Assembly: GCF_000420425.1 (NCBI RefSeq)
Contig: NZ_ATUX01000008.1
Location: 1-64,000, forward strand
Reading direction: 5' to 3'
From: Schaalia vaccimaxillae DSM 15804
GTDB taxonomy: Bacteria > Actinomycetota > Actinomycetes > Actinomycetales > Actinomycetaceae
DNA: 64,000 nt
Of this stretch, positions 18,161-26,873 are shown one piece after another. A program made the translations under genes and the position numbers. Numbering within the stretch: the first letter of the stretch is position 1; every line of letters starts with the position of its first letter. Below the pieces are notes generated by a model that saw nothing but the letters and a program-made list of their open reading frames with translations, was not told where the DNA came from and did no database searches.

Positions 18161-19216
18161 TCACTCGTAGAGGTTGGGTGCAATCTCTTCGGAGTCAATG
18201 TTGGTGGCGTCGTACCAGGCGAAGCCGGAGTCAACGAGGCCGGGGACCTCGATACCGTTGATGGCCTGGATGGCGGCGATAACGGTCTTGTAGCCCATGA
18301 GCTTGGGAGCCTGGGTCACGGCGCCGGCCTGCGAGCCGTCGCGGATAGCGGTGATCTGGGTCTTGCCGGAGTCGAAGCCGACGACGGTGACCTTGGTGCC
18401 GGACTCGTTGGCGCCCTGGATCACACCGGAGGCAGCTGCCTCGTTGGAGCCGTAGATGCCAACGATGTCAGAGTTGGCCTGGATGATGGCCTTGGAGGTG
18501 TCAGCAGCCTTGCCGACCTCGCCTGCGATCTGCTCTTCGAGGAGGTTGAGGCCTTCGGGGGCGTTCGCCTTGAAGTAGTCGATGAAGCCTTTGCAGCGTT
18601 CCTTACCGGTCTGCGAGGTGGCGTCGTGGCAGACAACGCCGACGGAGCCAGTCTTGCCGTCAAGCAGCTCAATCATGTGCTTGGCGGCTTCTTCAGCGGC
18701 AGCGTAGTTGTTGGTCTGAACGGTGGTCAGCGGGATATCGGAGTCAACGCCAGAGTCGAAGGCGATAACCGGAATGTTGTCGGCCTTGATCTTGTCGAGT
18801 AGGTCAGCGGCTGCTTTGGAGTCAAGAGCTGCGAAGCCGATGGCGGCGGGCTTGGTGTCGAGGGCAGCCTGGAGCTGACCAATCTGCTCGGTCACCTGGG
18901 TCTCGTCCTTGGGACCAACGAATTCGACCTTGTAGCCGTACTCGTTGCCAGCTTCCTCAGCGCCTTCCTTTACGGCCTGCCAGAAGCGGTGCTGGAAGCC
19001 CTTGGAGACCAGGTAGATGGTCTGGGTGCCGTCGCCCTTGGGGACGTCGGTGGAGAGCTCGCCAGCAACCTTTTCGGCCGGAGCCGCCGAGGACTGGGCG
19101 TCACCCGAAGCCTTGGCGTCGCCGCCGTCAGCGGGGGTGGAGGTCGAGCAAGCAGTCAGGCCGATAGCCATGGTGCCAACCGCAGCAGCGGCAACAATAC
19201 GTCCGATGGGGCGCAT
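18161..19216 (-). CDS. Sugar-binding lipoprotein of an ABC transporter (RbsB-like)
   Basis: A 351-residue periplasmic-binding-type protein. The signal peptide ends in a lipobox (AIGLTAC, Cys near 23), then a Ser/Ala/Asp-rich spacer, then a type 1 fold with motifs of the ribose/galactose group (YLVSKGFQHRFWQAVKEGA; KADNIPVIAFDSGVDSDIP; IYGSNEAAASGVIQ; VVGFDSGKTQ). It would capture sugar outside the membrane; with fucI, fucU and the kinase alongside, L-fucose is the likely ligand. ATG at 19216 is preceded by AAGGAA. It is third in the transporter group, after the ATPase and permease, and followed by a long hairpin. Confidence 0.92.
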   Translation of the reverse strand: MRPIGRIVAAAAVGTMAIGLTACSTSTPADGGDAKASGDAQSSAAPAEKVAGELSTDVPKGDGTQTIYLVSKGFQHRFWQAVKEGAEEAGNEYGYKVEFVGPKDETQVTEQIGQLQAALDTKPAAIGFAALDSKAAADLLDKIKADNIPVIAFDSGVDSDIPLTTVQTNNYAAAEEAAKHMIELLDGKTGSVGVVCHDATSQTGKERCKGFIDYFKANAPEGLNLLEEQIAGEVGKAADTSKAIIQANSDIVGIYGSNEAAASGVIQGANESGTKVTVVGFDSGKTQITAIRDGSQAGAVTQAPKLMGYKTVIAAIQAINGIEVPGLVDSGFAWYDATNIDSEEIAPNLYE

Positions 19217-19235
19217 GGTGTTTCCTTTCGTGGGG

Positions 19236-19260
19236 CTGATCGGGCTTATGCCCTAATCAG
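19236..19260 (-). promoter_or_regulatory. Small hairpin between permease and binding-protein genes
   Basis: CTGAT/ATCAG outer and GGGC/GCCC inner arms (19236-19260) form a compact stem-loop 20 nt before the binding-protein start codon. It could separate expression of the permease from the abundant binding protein; no promoter is evident. Confidence 0.45.
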
Positions 19261-19306
19261 ATATGGGGTGGACGACGATGTCCGATTGATGAATGAAGTT
19301 TTGAGA

Positions 19307-20341
19307 TCAGGCCGCGTTCTCGCGAGCGCGACGGATGTTGTCGATGAAGACCGCCAGCATGACGACGATACCGGTGACGACCATCTGCCATTCGGAGGCA
19401 ACGCCCATCATGGTCAGGCCCTTCTTCAGGGTCATCATGATGAGAGCACCGACGAGGGCGCCTGGGACGGAGGCTCGGCCACCGGCCAGCGAGGTGCCAC
19501 CGATAACGGCTGCGGCGATCGCGTCCATTTCCATGCCTGCACCTTCAGCGGGCTGGACGAAGCCAAAGCGAGCTGAGTAGAGAATGGCGGAGATGGCCAT
19601 GAAGATACCGGCGACGGTGTAGATGATGATCTTCCACATGCGAACGTTGACGCCGGACAGGCGAGCTGCTTCTTCGTTGGAGCCAAAGGCCAGGGCGTAG
19701 CGACCCAGGACGGTCTTGGACATGAGGAAGGCCGCAACGATCACGAGGATGACGAGGATCAGAGCCGCGTTGGAAAGAGATGCACTCTTTCCGTCGGCCA
19801 GCGGAATCGACGGGAAGATCGAGCCGGTTGACAGGGCGATGTAGTCCTTGTTGGCGATAGAGATTGTGGCTTTGTCGGACACAACCAGAGCCAGACCGCG
19901 GCACACCATCATCATTGCGAGGGTCGCAATGAAGGGAGGCAAGCCCAGCAGGGCAATATTCGAGCCGTTGATCGCGCCGATGAGAGCGCCAACCGCGATC
20001 ATGCCGAGCAGGCCAACGATGAGCGGCAGGTTCATGTGGTCGCCCGACAAGAAGATGCCACCCATAACGGCGACCATGGTCATGCCGGTACCGACGGAAA
20101 GGTCAATGCCCGAAGTGGCGATAACAAAAGTTGCGCCCAGCGCCATAACGCCGGTGAATGCCGTCTGGAGCAGGATGTCCAGGAAGATGCTGACGTCGGC
20201 AAAGTTCGGCGCAGCAATCATGAAGTAGATGTAGATGATGACCAGTGCAACAGTGACCAGCAGCTGCTGCATGTTGTTCTTGATGAAGGCTCCCACCGGG
20301 GAGGTGGTCTTCGTCGCCTTCGCGTCGACGGTGGTGCTCAC
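19307..20341 (-). CDS. Sugar ABC transporter permease (RbsC-like)
   Basis: A 344-residue permease of the ribose/xylose/galactose (BPD_transp_2) family with about ten hydrophobic segments. Recognisable blocks are MALGATFVIATSGIDLSVG, GLLGMIAVGALIGAINGSNIALLGLPPFIATLAMM and AAVIGGTSLAGGRASVPGALVGAL. It forms the membrane channel of the importer with the ATPase whose stop codon overlaps its start (ATGA, 20338-20341). The N-terminal 20 residues are cytoplasmic and Lys/Thr-rich. Normal length; L-fucose specificity is inferred from neighbours. Confidence 0.93.
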   Translation of the reverse strand: MSTTVDAKATKTTSPVGAFIKNNMQQLLVTVALVIIYIYFMIAAPNFADVSIFLDILLQTAFTGVMALGATFVIATSGIDLSVGTGMTMVAVMGGIFLSGDHMNLPLIVGLLGMIAVGALIGAINGSNIALLGLPPFIATLAMMMVCRGLALVVSDKATISIANKDYIALSTGSIFPSIPLADGKSASLSNAALILVILVIVAAFLMSKTVLGRYALAFGSNEEAARLSGVNVRMWKIIIYTVAGIFMAISAILYSARFGFVQPAEGAGMEMDAIAAAVIGGTSLAGGRASVPGALVGALIMMTLKKGLTMMGVASEWQMVVTGIVVMLAVFIDNIRRARENAA

Positions 20342-21855
20342 GCGACTTCTCCATTCGCTTCTTCCTGACCGACGGTGGCCAGTTCCATGATGTTTTCCTG
20401 GGTGGCTTCCTCGTTGTCGAGGACGCCGATAATGCGGCCGTGCGCCATGACGGCAATACGGTTAGCGAGGCGCAGGACCTCTGGCAATTCGGACGAGATA
20501 ACGATGATCGCCTTGCCTTGAGCTGCCAGTTGCTCAAGCAGGATGTAGATCTCGTCCTTGGCGCCGACGTCGATACCGCGGGTGGGCTCGTCGAAGATCA
20601 GAACGTCAGAGTCGGCAGCCAGCCACTTGGCAATAACGACTTTCTGCTGGTTACCGCCGGAGAGCTGACGGGCCTCGACCTCGGCAGAAGGAGTACGCGT
20701 GCGCAGCTTGGCGATGTATTCGTCAGCGACTTTTCGCATCTTCTTGAAGTTGATGACCGAGGCGGTGGTGAATTGCTTCATGGACGCCATGCCTGTGTTC
20801 ATGGTGAGCGAGGTGTCGAGCAGCAGGCCTTCACGTTTACGGTCCTCAGACAGGTAGCCAATTCCACGCTTCACGCCATCAGCGGCGTTACGGATATTGA
20901 CTTCCTTGCCGTCAATGAAGATCTTGCCTTCGGTCTTGGGGTCAACGCCGGCCAAAGCGCGGGCGACCTCGGTACGACCTGCACCGACGAGGCCGGCGAA
21001 ACCAAAGATTTCACCCTTCTTGACTTCGAAGGACACGTCGTGGACGGCCCTCTTGGTTGAAAGATGTTCAACCTTGAGCTTGGGCTCTTCGGACAGCGGC
21101 TTGGTGGTGGGGCGAGCATCCGCGGGGACCTCGCGACCAACCATCATCTTGATGACCTCGGGCATCGGGGTTTCGGCTGTGTTAACGGTGCCAATGAATT
21201 GGCCGTCACGCAGAACGGAGATGCGGTCGGTCATCTCGGTGAGTTCGGGCATGCGGTGAGTGATGAAGATCAGGCCCGTTTCGGGGGTGATGAACTCACG
21301 CATGAGCTTGAACAGCGAGCGGGTCTCGGTGGTGGTCAAAGGAGCGGTGGGCTCATCCATGACCAGGATCTTCGAGTTGTAGGACAGGGCCCTGGCAATC
21401 TCAAGCATCTGCAGGCGCGCAACCGGCAGGTCACGGCACACAGCCGTCGGATCGAGGTCCATGTTGAGACGCTCGAAGAGCGCGTCGGCGTCCTTGACCA
21501 TCTGACGGTCGTTAATGAATCCGGCCTTGGTGGAGCCGGGGCGACCGATGTAGAGGTTCTGGGCGACCGTCAGGTCGGGAATAACGTTAAGTTCCTGGTG
21601 GATGATGGACAGGCCCAGGTCGCGAGCGTGGTTTGGACCGTGAAGGTCAACCTTCTCTCCGTGGAGCCAGATCTCGCCACCGGGATCAGCCTTATGGATA
21701 CCGGTGAGAACTTTCATCAGCGTCGATTTGCCGGCGCCGTTCTCACCGCAGAGGCCCAGAATTTCACCGGCGCGCAGGTCTAGGTCCACATCGGACAAAG
21801 CCTTGACACCGGGGAAGGTCTTGGAGATCCCCTTCAACTCAAGCAAGTTGGTCAC
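20338..21855 (-). CDS. Sugar ABC transporter ATPase, two nucleotide-binding domains (RbsA-like)
   Basis: A 505-residue double ATPase. NBD1 has Walker A GENGAGKST (near 37), Q-loop region IIHQELNVIPDLTV and Walker B ILVMDEPTAPL. NBD2 begins near 255 with the usual degenerate Walker A (GLVGAGRTE) and has signature LSGGNQQKV and Walker B VLIFDEPTRGIDVG. Start is GTG at 21855 (VTNLLELKGISKTF) with AAGGGGTG upstream; a 19-residue longer frame lacks a ribosome site. It is the first gene of the sugar transport/fucose group, with about 190 bp of upstream sequence holding its promoter. That stretch has a CGTTCGTGAACG palindrome at 21913-21924, a possible regulator site. Confidence 0.94.
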   Translation of the reverse strand: MTNLLELKGISKTFPGVKALSDVDLDLRAGEILGLCGENGAGKSTLMKVLTGIHKADPGGEIWLHGEKVDLHGPNHARDLGLSIIHQELNVIPDLTVAQNLYIGRPGSTKAGFINDRQMVKDADALFERLNMDLDPTAVCRDLPVARLQMLEIARALSYNSKILVMDEPTAPLTTTETRSLFKLMREFITPETGLIFITHRMPELTEMTDRISVLRDGQFIGTVNTAETPMPEVIKMMVGREVPADARPTTKPLSEEPKLKVEHLSTKRAVHDVSFEVKKGEIFGFAGLVGAGRTEVARALAGVDPKTEGKIFIDGKEVNIRNAADGVKRGIGYLSEDRKREGLLLDTSLTMNTGMASMKQFTTASVINFKKMRKVADEYIAKLRTRTPSAEVEARQLSGGNQQKVVIAKWLAADSDVLIFDEPTRGIDVGAKDEIYILLEQLAAQGKAIIVISSELPEVLRLANRIAVMAHGRIIGVLDNEEATQENIMELATVGQEEANGEVA

Positions 21856-22049
21856 TATTTCACCCCTTGGGTACCAGTAACTTCGATGTTCCTGGAGTTT
21901 GGTCTCCCCCACCGTTCGTGAACGCTAACGAAACGTCCGATGAAGTGCCGCCCTCATTGGCGTGTGAATAACAATAGGGGACGAATTGAGAATCGTCGAA
22001 TCATGATCTCAACGTGTTACAAAAACGTTACCGACCATCGTTTGACAGA

Positions 22050-22403
22050 TTATTTCTCACGCAGACTTTTCCGCAGATCATCGCGGATTTCTGCAAGTTT
22101 TTGATCGAGATAATCTTCTTCAATCAAACACCGCTTAAGATCGAGCCGCTCGTTTTCTCCGACCACCGGATGCCGCTCACGTGCCCAATATTCACGGGCT
22201 CCGGACCGCAGGGTTGTCGGAAATTCTCCGTGAGCGTTCACGACGCGCCACCATGGGACGTTGCTGCCCCACTCCTTCATGATGCGCCCCACCACACGTG
22301 GTCCAGTTCCTACGACTTGCGCAATCAGCCCATAAGTCGCGGCGCGCCCCGACGGAATCGCTTCAACCAAGCGAAGCACTTCTTCAACGAGCACATCATT
22401 CAC
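22050..22403 (-). CDS. Alkyltransferase-like (ATL/MGMT-family) DNA-binding protein
   Basis: A 117-residue protein with the O6-alkylguanine transferase fold: GRAATYGLIAQVVGTGPRVVGRIM (helix-turn-helix with the arginine finger) and VPWWRVVNAHGEFP. The PWWRV sequence replaces the PCHRV active-site Cys by Trp, so it should bind but not repair O6-alkylguanine, flagging lesions for nucleotide excision repair. GTG at 22403 is preferred because it gives normal family length; the longer frame would read through a 22-bp-period repeat. It stands alone between the sugar transporter and the TetR gene. Confidence 0.82.
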   Translation of the reverse strand: MNDVLVEEVLRLVEAIPSGRAATYGLIAQVVGTGPRVVGRIMKEWGSNVPWWRVVNAHGEFPTTLRSGAREYWARERHPVVGENERLDLKRCLIEEDYLDQKLAEIRDDLRKSLREK

Positions 22404-22427
22404 TCCCCCATTGTGCCTCTCCCCCAC

Positions 22428-22467
22428 CCCGCGAGGGACGCCCAAAACTCCCGCGAGGGACGCCCAT
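22428..22467. repeat. 22-bp-period intergenic repeat, locus B (2 units, reversed)
   Basis: GGACGCCC (reverse of the GGGCGTCC core) occurs at 22436-22443 and 22458-22465, exactly 22 bp apart, each preceded by CCGCGAG. On the plus strand each unit has TCCC-GCGA-GGGA potential, a small stem closed by a GNRA-type loop. It lies just upstream of the ATL start codon. The remaining 220 bp to the TetR gene hold only an imperfect GCATCAG/CTGATGC inverted repeat (22610-22646). Confidence 0.8.
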
Positions 22468-22685
22468 GCGTGTGGAGGTTTAGCACGACGAGGTTCACTC
22501 ACTGCCCGACCTCCATCAAACTGCATCGAAATCCACCGTTATACGGTGATGCCGGTTCGTAGACGGCACGGCGTCGGCGCATAACCGTGGGCGCCGGCAG
22601 AATAGGGGTGCATCAGCGCATGACAGTGAGAATCGGCGCCTGATGCCAGAAGCCCTGCGCATCGAGCCAGACACAAGCCTCAGCC

Positions 22686-23249
22686 TCACAGCTCGAGCGG
22701 TTCTCCCGAATCAATCCTCGCCAGCAGCCTCTCAACAATCATCTGCCGCTTTTCGTCAGGCAATTTCTCGGACGCAACATGGTCAAACACCCACAGTCCC
22801 ATTCCCATAAGCACGATCATGAGATCGCTCAGTTCCCGCTCGTCGGACGACCCATCGTCTCCACTGAGCATCCATTCGTCGTCCACCGACTTCCAAGGCA
22901 CCAAAAAATCCGGATGTTCTTGAGAGTGAATCGACATCAGCAACTCAATGACCGGGTCGTTCTTACCGAGCGACAAAACCATCACCCGCTGGCGTTCAGC
23001 AACACTGAGCTCGCTAGCTTTGCGTCCACCCGCCAAAGCCTCAAGTTCTGCATTCCACCGGGCCGCGCAATACCGGTGGCACTCAACCAACAGTTCATGT
23101 CGAGACGGGAAGTGATAAATCAACCCGGACTTGGAAATCCCCGTGGTGGTCGACAAGGAGTCGTAGGTCAACGCACGCACGCCCTCGTCCTCGATGATCT
23201 TGAGGGCAGCGCGAACAGCCTGGTCCTTCTTACTAATGCGCGGCACCAT
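22686..23249 (-). CDS. TetR-family transcriptional repressor
   Basis: A 187-residue regulator. The N-terminal TetR DNA-binding domain (about 8-55) reads RAALKIIEDEGVRALTYDSLSTTTGISKSGLIYHFPSRHELL, with the usual ISKSxLYxHF-type recognition helix. The C-terminal half is a variable ligand-binding domain. It overlaps the upstream MFS gene by 17 bp and would be co-transcribed with it. A TetR-type palindrome covers the MFS promoter (24861-24884), so it most probably represses the pair and is relieved by a transported drug or metabolite. Confidence 0.93.
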   Translation of the reverse strand: MVPRISKKDQAVRAALKIIEDEGVRALTYDSLSTTTGISKSGLIYHFPSRHELLVECHRYCAARWNAELEALAGGRKASELSVAERQRVMVLSLGKNDPVIELLMSIHSQEHPDFLVPWKSVDDEWMLSGDDGSSDERELSDLMIVLMGMGLWVFDHVASEKLPDEKRQMIVERLLARIDSGEPLEL

Positions 23250-24852
23250 TGCCTCCTGACTTCAGGTTCCCACGGAAGCACCACGCGGTCGCTGCGGCGA
23301 GAGCCACGACCACTACTGCGAGGATACCGACAACCGTCAGATACCCAGATTCGTAGGCAACTGCTGCTGCCTGGCGAGTGGCTGGGTCATAGAGCGCGTC
23401 GATACCACGCTCACGCAAGTCTGCAGGAAGCCGCCGTTCCATCAACAGTGGCACCATCGACCCCGTAATGGCAACCGACAGCAGAGTGCCAAACTCGTAG
23501 GACACTTCTTCAACTCCTGCCGCCATGCCTGTTCGGTGAAGTAGCGCGGATCCGATGATTGCCGTCGACGAAACCGACATGACGAGGCCGGCGCCGGTTC
23601 CACTCAGAATCATCGCTGCCAGGAAGAGTGGGAAGGTGTTGTGGCGGCCTGCCCACCAGGCCATAATCAAGCCTGTCGCGATGACGACAAACCCGCCGGA
23701 GATCAGTGGCAGGAAACCAACACGGTGCAGGTTTGCTCCGCCGAGAGTGGAGGCAGGGAAAGCTGCGATAGCCATTGCCGAGATTGCGAGTCCGGCTTCT
23801 AGCGGGGTGAATTGATCGACGAGTTGCAGCTTCTGGGTGGTGAGCATTTCCATGCCGGCGAGGGCGAACATTGCTCCTCCGGCTGCTAAGACGCCGCCAG
23901 CAAAGATGCGCGATCGGAAGATATCGAAGGTCAGCAGCGGGTCATCGAGGCGACGCTGACGAATGACGAAGGCCAGTGCACCGATGAGGAAGATTCCAGC
24001 CGCGATACCTGCTTGTTGCCAGTGTGAGTTCGCTGCAGACTTGATAACCATTACCAGACTGGCCAGCGTCACCAGCGCGTAGAGGGAAGAGACGAAGTCC
24101 CAATTTTTGTCAGGGTTAGGAACGTTTTTCGGGGCGAGCTCCACAGTCAAGATGATGGCGATGACGACAATCGGCACATTGATGAGGAACACAGATCCCC
24201 ACCAGAAGTGTTCGAGAAGGAATCCGCCGACGGTGGGACCTGCTGCGGCTCCGACGACAGCGACGGAACCCCAGATGCCGATGGCGGTATTGCGTTCGAC
24301 CTCGTTGGAGAAGGTTAGGCGGATGAGGGCTAGGGTTGCGGGCATCATGATGGAGGCACCCAGGCCGAGGAAGGCTCGTGCGGTGATGAGCGCCCAGGCG
24401 GTGGGGGCGAAGGCGGCTATGAGCGAACCGAGGCCGAAAATGACGAGGCCTGTGAGGAACATGCGTCGGTGGCCGATGCGGTCCCCCAGGGTTCCGGTGC
24501 CCAGGAGGAGTCCCGCGAGCACGAGCGCGTAGGCGTTGATGATCCAGAGCTGCTGGGTTTGGTTGGCGTGGAGTTGTTCAACCAGTTGGGGCAGGGCTGT
24601 GTAGAGGATGGAGTTGTCCAGGCCGATCATGAGTAGGCCCAGGGAAATGACTGCGAAGAAGGTCCACCGTCCGGTGGGTGCGGTTGCGTCGGATTGTTCG
24701 AGGACGAGGGCGGGCGGCGTGGTTGCGTTGACTGGCGAGGTTGCTGCTGCGCTTATCGCGGGGGTTGCCGACGTTTCGGATATCGAGTTGTGTGCTGGAG
24801 CTAGGAATTGCGCTTTTTCAAGCTGCTCTTCAGCAAATCTGGACGTGTTCAC
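23233..24852 (-). CDS. MFS multidrug efflux transporter (DHA2, 14-TM type)
   Basis: A 539-residue transporter of the QacA/EmrB-type drug:H+ antiporter group. After a 60-residue Ala/Thr-rich N-terminal tail come about 14 hydrophobic segments. Motif A appears as GTGTLGDRIGHRRMF (near 125) and LDNSILYTALPQL is the motif D1-like block of TM1. Start is GTG at 24852. No Shine-Dalgarno precedes it; the predicted -10 ends only 8 nt upstream, so the message is probably leaderless, which is common in actinobacteria. Substrate is not predictable. Confidence 0.92.
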   Translation of the reverse strand: MNTSRFAEEQLEKAQFLAPAHNSISETSATPAISAAATSPVNATTPPALVLEQSDATAPTGRWTFFAVISLGLLMIGLDNSILYTALPQLVEQLHANQTQQLWIINAYALVLAGLLLGTGTLGDRIGHRRMFLTGLVIFGLGSLIAAFAPTAWALITARAFLGLGASIMMPATLALIRLTFSNEVERNTAIGIWGSVAVVGAAAGPTVGGFLLEHFWWGSVFLINVPIVVIAIILTVELAPKNVPNPDKNWDFVSSLYALVTLASLVMVIKSAANSHWQQAGIAAGIFLIGALAFVIRQRRLDDPLLTFDIFRSRIFAGGVLAAGGAMFALAGMEMLTTQKLQLVDQFTPLEAGLAISAMAIAAFPASTLGGANLHRVGFLPLISGGFVVIATGLIMAWWAGRHNTFPLFLAAMILSGTGAGLVMSVSSTAIIGSALLHRTGMAAGVEEVSYEFGTLLSVAITGSMVPLLMERRLPADLRERGIDALYDPATRQAAAVAYESGYLTVVGILAVVVVALAAATAWCFRGNLKSGGNGAAH

Positions 24853-24860
24853 AAAACGAA

Positions 24861-24889
24861 ACAGTACCGATCGTTCGGTATTGTTTCAA
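24861..24889 (-). promoter_or_regulatory. Promoter and overlapping TetR-type operator of the MFS/TetR operon
   Basis: TTGAAA (24884-24889) and TACTGT (24861-24866) on the minus strand are 17 bp apart. Between and across them, 24861-24884 is a palindrome with 10-bp arms (ACAGTACCGA / TCGGTATTGT, one mismatch) around TCGT. ACCGA...TCGGT is typical of TetR-family operators. A bound repressor would block RNA polymerase directly. Confidence 0.8.
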
Positions 24890-24977
24890 TCTTAGTGCAG
24901 ACCTTCACTTGAGACGGCCTAGATGACGCTTACAAACGGGCACACCTCAATAAATTCATTGAGCTGCGTCTCCCACA

Positions 24978-25690
24978 ATGAGATCGTTAATCATGATTCT
25001 TGCCTATCTCGACAAAACAGACGACAACGAGGTCTTTGCAATTGAGCCGCACTCGCATCGCAAGACACCTGGGGGATCGCAGAAGATCGCTTAGGCCACC
25101 TGCACAGCACTATGGCCCGAAGCATGGGATTAGATCCCCGGATCGAGTTTCACGGCCATCCCCTCATGCAGGGACGCGGACAATGGAAAGCACTCGCAGA
25201 AAAGCATCGAGAACAGGCAGCTATTTATGCCGTGGCTTTGCATGTCATTGACGACCTCGACATTCAGTTCATATTTCAGGGACTAGATGTTGCTCGGCTC
25301 AGACGCCGATACAAGAATCCGCTTAGCCCCTATTCCATCGCTATGACCTATACCTAGGAGCCCATCAGCGACAACGCAGCGCAAAGGAACCAGGGTGACG
25401 TCATTGTGGTGTGCGACAAATCCAGTTTCGCGAAACAAGTCAGCTGGGAACTTTCGATCGCAAAAGAAAAAGGAACATTCGGCCATTCTCCTCACAAACT
25501 GTCGAATATCACTGAACCTCTGAACTTTTACCCCTCTGAAGACTCTTCTGCATTGCAGATAATCGATCTTGTTTTGTACATCTGGCAGCGCTGCCAACAT
25601 TACCCACAAGATGAGCATCCGAAAGCGCGGAAGTCTCGAGAAAAGCTTTGGAAGATCATCGATCCACATGTGTTGGTTGATGCGATTTGA
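24978..25690 (+). pseudogene. DUF3800 protein, disrupted
   Basis: The pieces together resemble a DUF3800 protein. ATG at 24978 opens LIMILAYLDKTDDNEVFAI in one frame. From about 25065 the match continues in another frame (WGIAEDRLGHLHSTMARSMG... RYKNPLSPYSIAMTYT), a TAG at 25355 interrupts it, and the same frame resumes (VIVVCDKSSFA... DSSALQIIDLVLYIWQR) to 25690. At least one frameshift and one nonsense codon are needed, so it is a decayed gene. DUF3800 genes are often found with mobile or accessory DNA. Function of the family is not well established. Confidence 0.75.
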
Positions 25691-25704
25691 CTCCCATAGT
25701 TAAA

Positions 25705-25730
25705 CAGCCGCCCCATTTCTGAGGCGGCTG
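25705..25730. terminator. Stem-loop after the DUF3800 remnant
   Basis: CAGCCGCC (25705-25712) and GGCGGCTG (25723-25730) pair perfectly over 8 bp with a 10-nt loop. There is no clear T-run, so termination is uncertain. The stretch 25731-25917 beyond it holds no gene that I can recognise. Confidence 0.45.
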
Positions 25731-25917
25731 ACTAACGACGTCCGATTAACGGTCCATCGTGGCTACAGGTTTACGCGACCATACCTATCGATTCAAGAGA
25801 CACTAGGTAACGCCTAACCCGCGAGCGCTGGCCCACCTTTGGGAGCTAAAGCGGGTCTCGATCCCAATGGCTGTAGTAGTCGCTGTAGTAGCCGCTTTTT
25901 AGGCCGAGGACAAACAA

Positions 25918-25947
25918 CCCCAACACCAAGTTTCCTTAGTGTCGGGG
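25918..25947 (-). terminator. Terminator of tRNA-Asn
   Basis: CCCCAACACCAAG (25918-25930) and CTTAGTGTCGGGG (25935-25947) form a long stem with a 4-nt loop. On the minus strand it is followed by TTGTTTG, and it starts 15 nt past the tRNA 3' end. Confidence 0.75.
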
Positions 25948-25962
25948 CCGTTTTCTCATCTG

Positions 25963-26034
25963 CTCCTGCGACTGGATTCGAACCAGTAACCGTCCGATTA
26001 ACAGTCGGATGCTCTGCCGTTGAGCTACGCAGGA
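25963..26034 (-). tRNA. tRNA-Asn (anticodon GTT)
   Basis: The minus strand folds as a complete cloverleaf. Acceptor TCCTGCG (26034-26028) pairs with CGCAGGA (25970-25964), and the discriminator is G. The D-loop AGCTCAACGGCAGAGC, the anticodon stem-loop around CTGTTAA (anticodon GTT) and the T-arm GGTTCGAATCC are all present. The CCA end is not encoded. Confidence 0.95.
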
Positions 26035-26133
26035 TTGCGACAAGTAGAAATACTAGCGACCGTGTTGGCGCTGGGCAAATTTGCTGGGCGTGGGGAGCGC
26101 CTCATTTCTGCAGTCCATGGCGCAGATCCCAAC

Positions 26134-26217
26134 TTGGGCGTCCCTCGCGGAAGTTATGGGCGTCCCTCGGCAAACTTTTGGGCGTCCTTCGCGGGAGTTT
26201 TGGGCGTCCTTCGCGGG
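26134..26217. repeat. 22-bp-period intergenic repeat, locus C (4 units)
   Basis: GGGCGTCC cores start at 26136, 26158, 26180 and 26202, a strict 22-bp period. Units differ slightly (CCCTCGCGGAAG, CCCTCGGCAAAC, CCTTCGCGGGAG, CCTTCGCGGGAG). This is the longest array of the family in the window. It lies between tRNA-Asn and rplL, in a 350-bp stretch without a gene. Confidence 0.85.
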
Positions 26218-26258
26218 AGAAGAGGAAAGAGGAAGGACGGGCACTGCCCTACATACGC

Positions 26259-26308
26259 GTCACCCCGCAGGCGGCGAACTTTTCAGCACGCACGCCCTGC
26301 GGGGTGAC
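26259..26308 (-). terminator. Long inverted repeat downstream of rplL
   Basis: GTCACCCCGCAGG (26259-26271) and CCTGCGGGGTGAC (26296-26308) pair perfectly over 13 bp with a 24-nt loop, about 80 nt past the rplL stop. No T-run follows on the minus strand. It may still terminate or stabilise the rplJL message; assignment as terminator is tentative. Confidence 0.5.
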
Positions 26309-26386
26309 ATTGAAGCTTCAGGGCATGAACTGCCCAAAGAGGTGGCTCGCACTCACGCGACTAGGCGCAAGGGCGAACCGACGGGG

Positions 26387-26770
<384 letters not shown>

Positions 26771-26873
26771 GGTTGGCATCCTTCCTTGTTGGGCCTGCTA
26801 CGAGAGCAGATGTTTGGTGAGTTCCGCGCGAACTTCGGGATGTCGGATCCTTGAGTGCGCGGGGCCTGTCTCG

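Noticed and set aside
26134-26217. Four regularly spaced repeats considered as a CRISPR array
   Set aside because: The units are contiguous at 22 bp with no unique spacers of typical length, and no cas genes are present.
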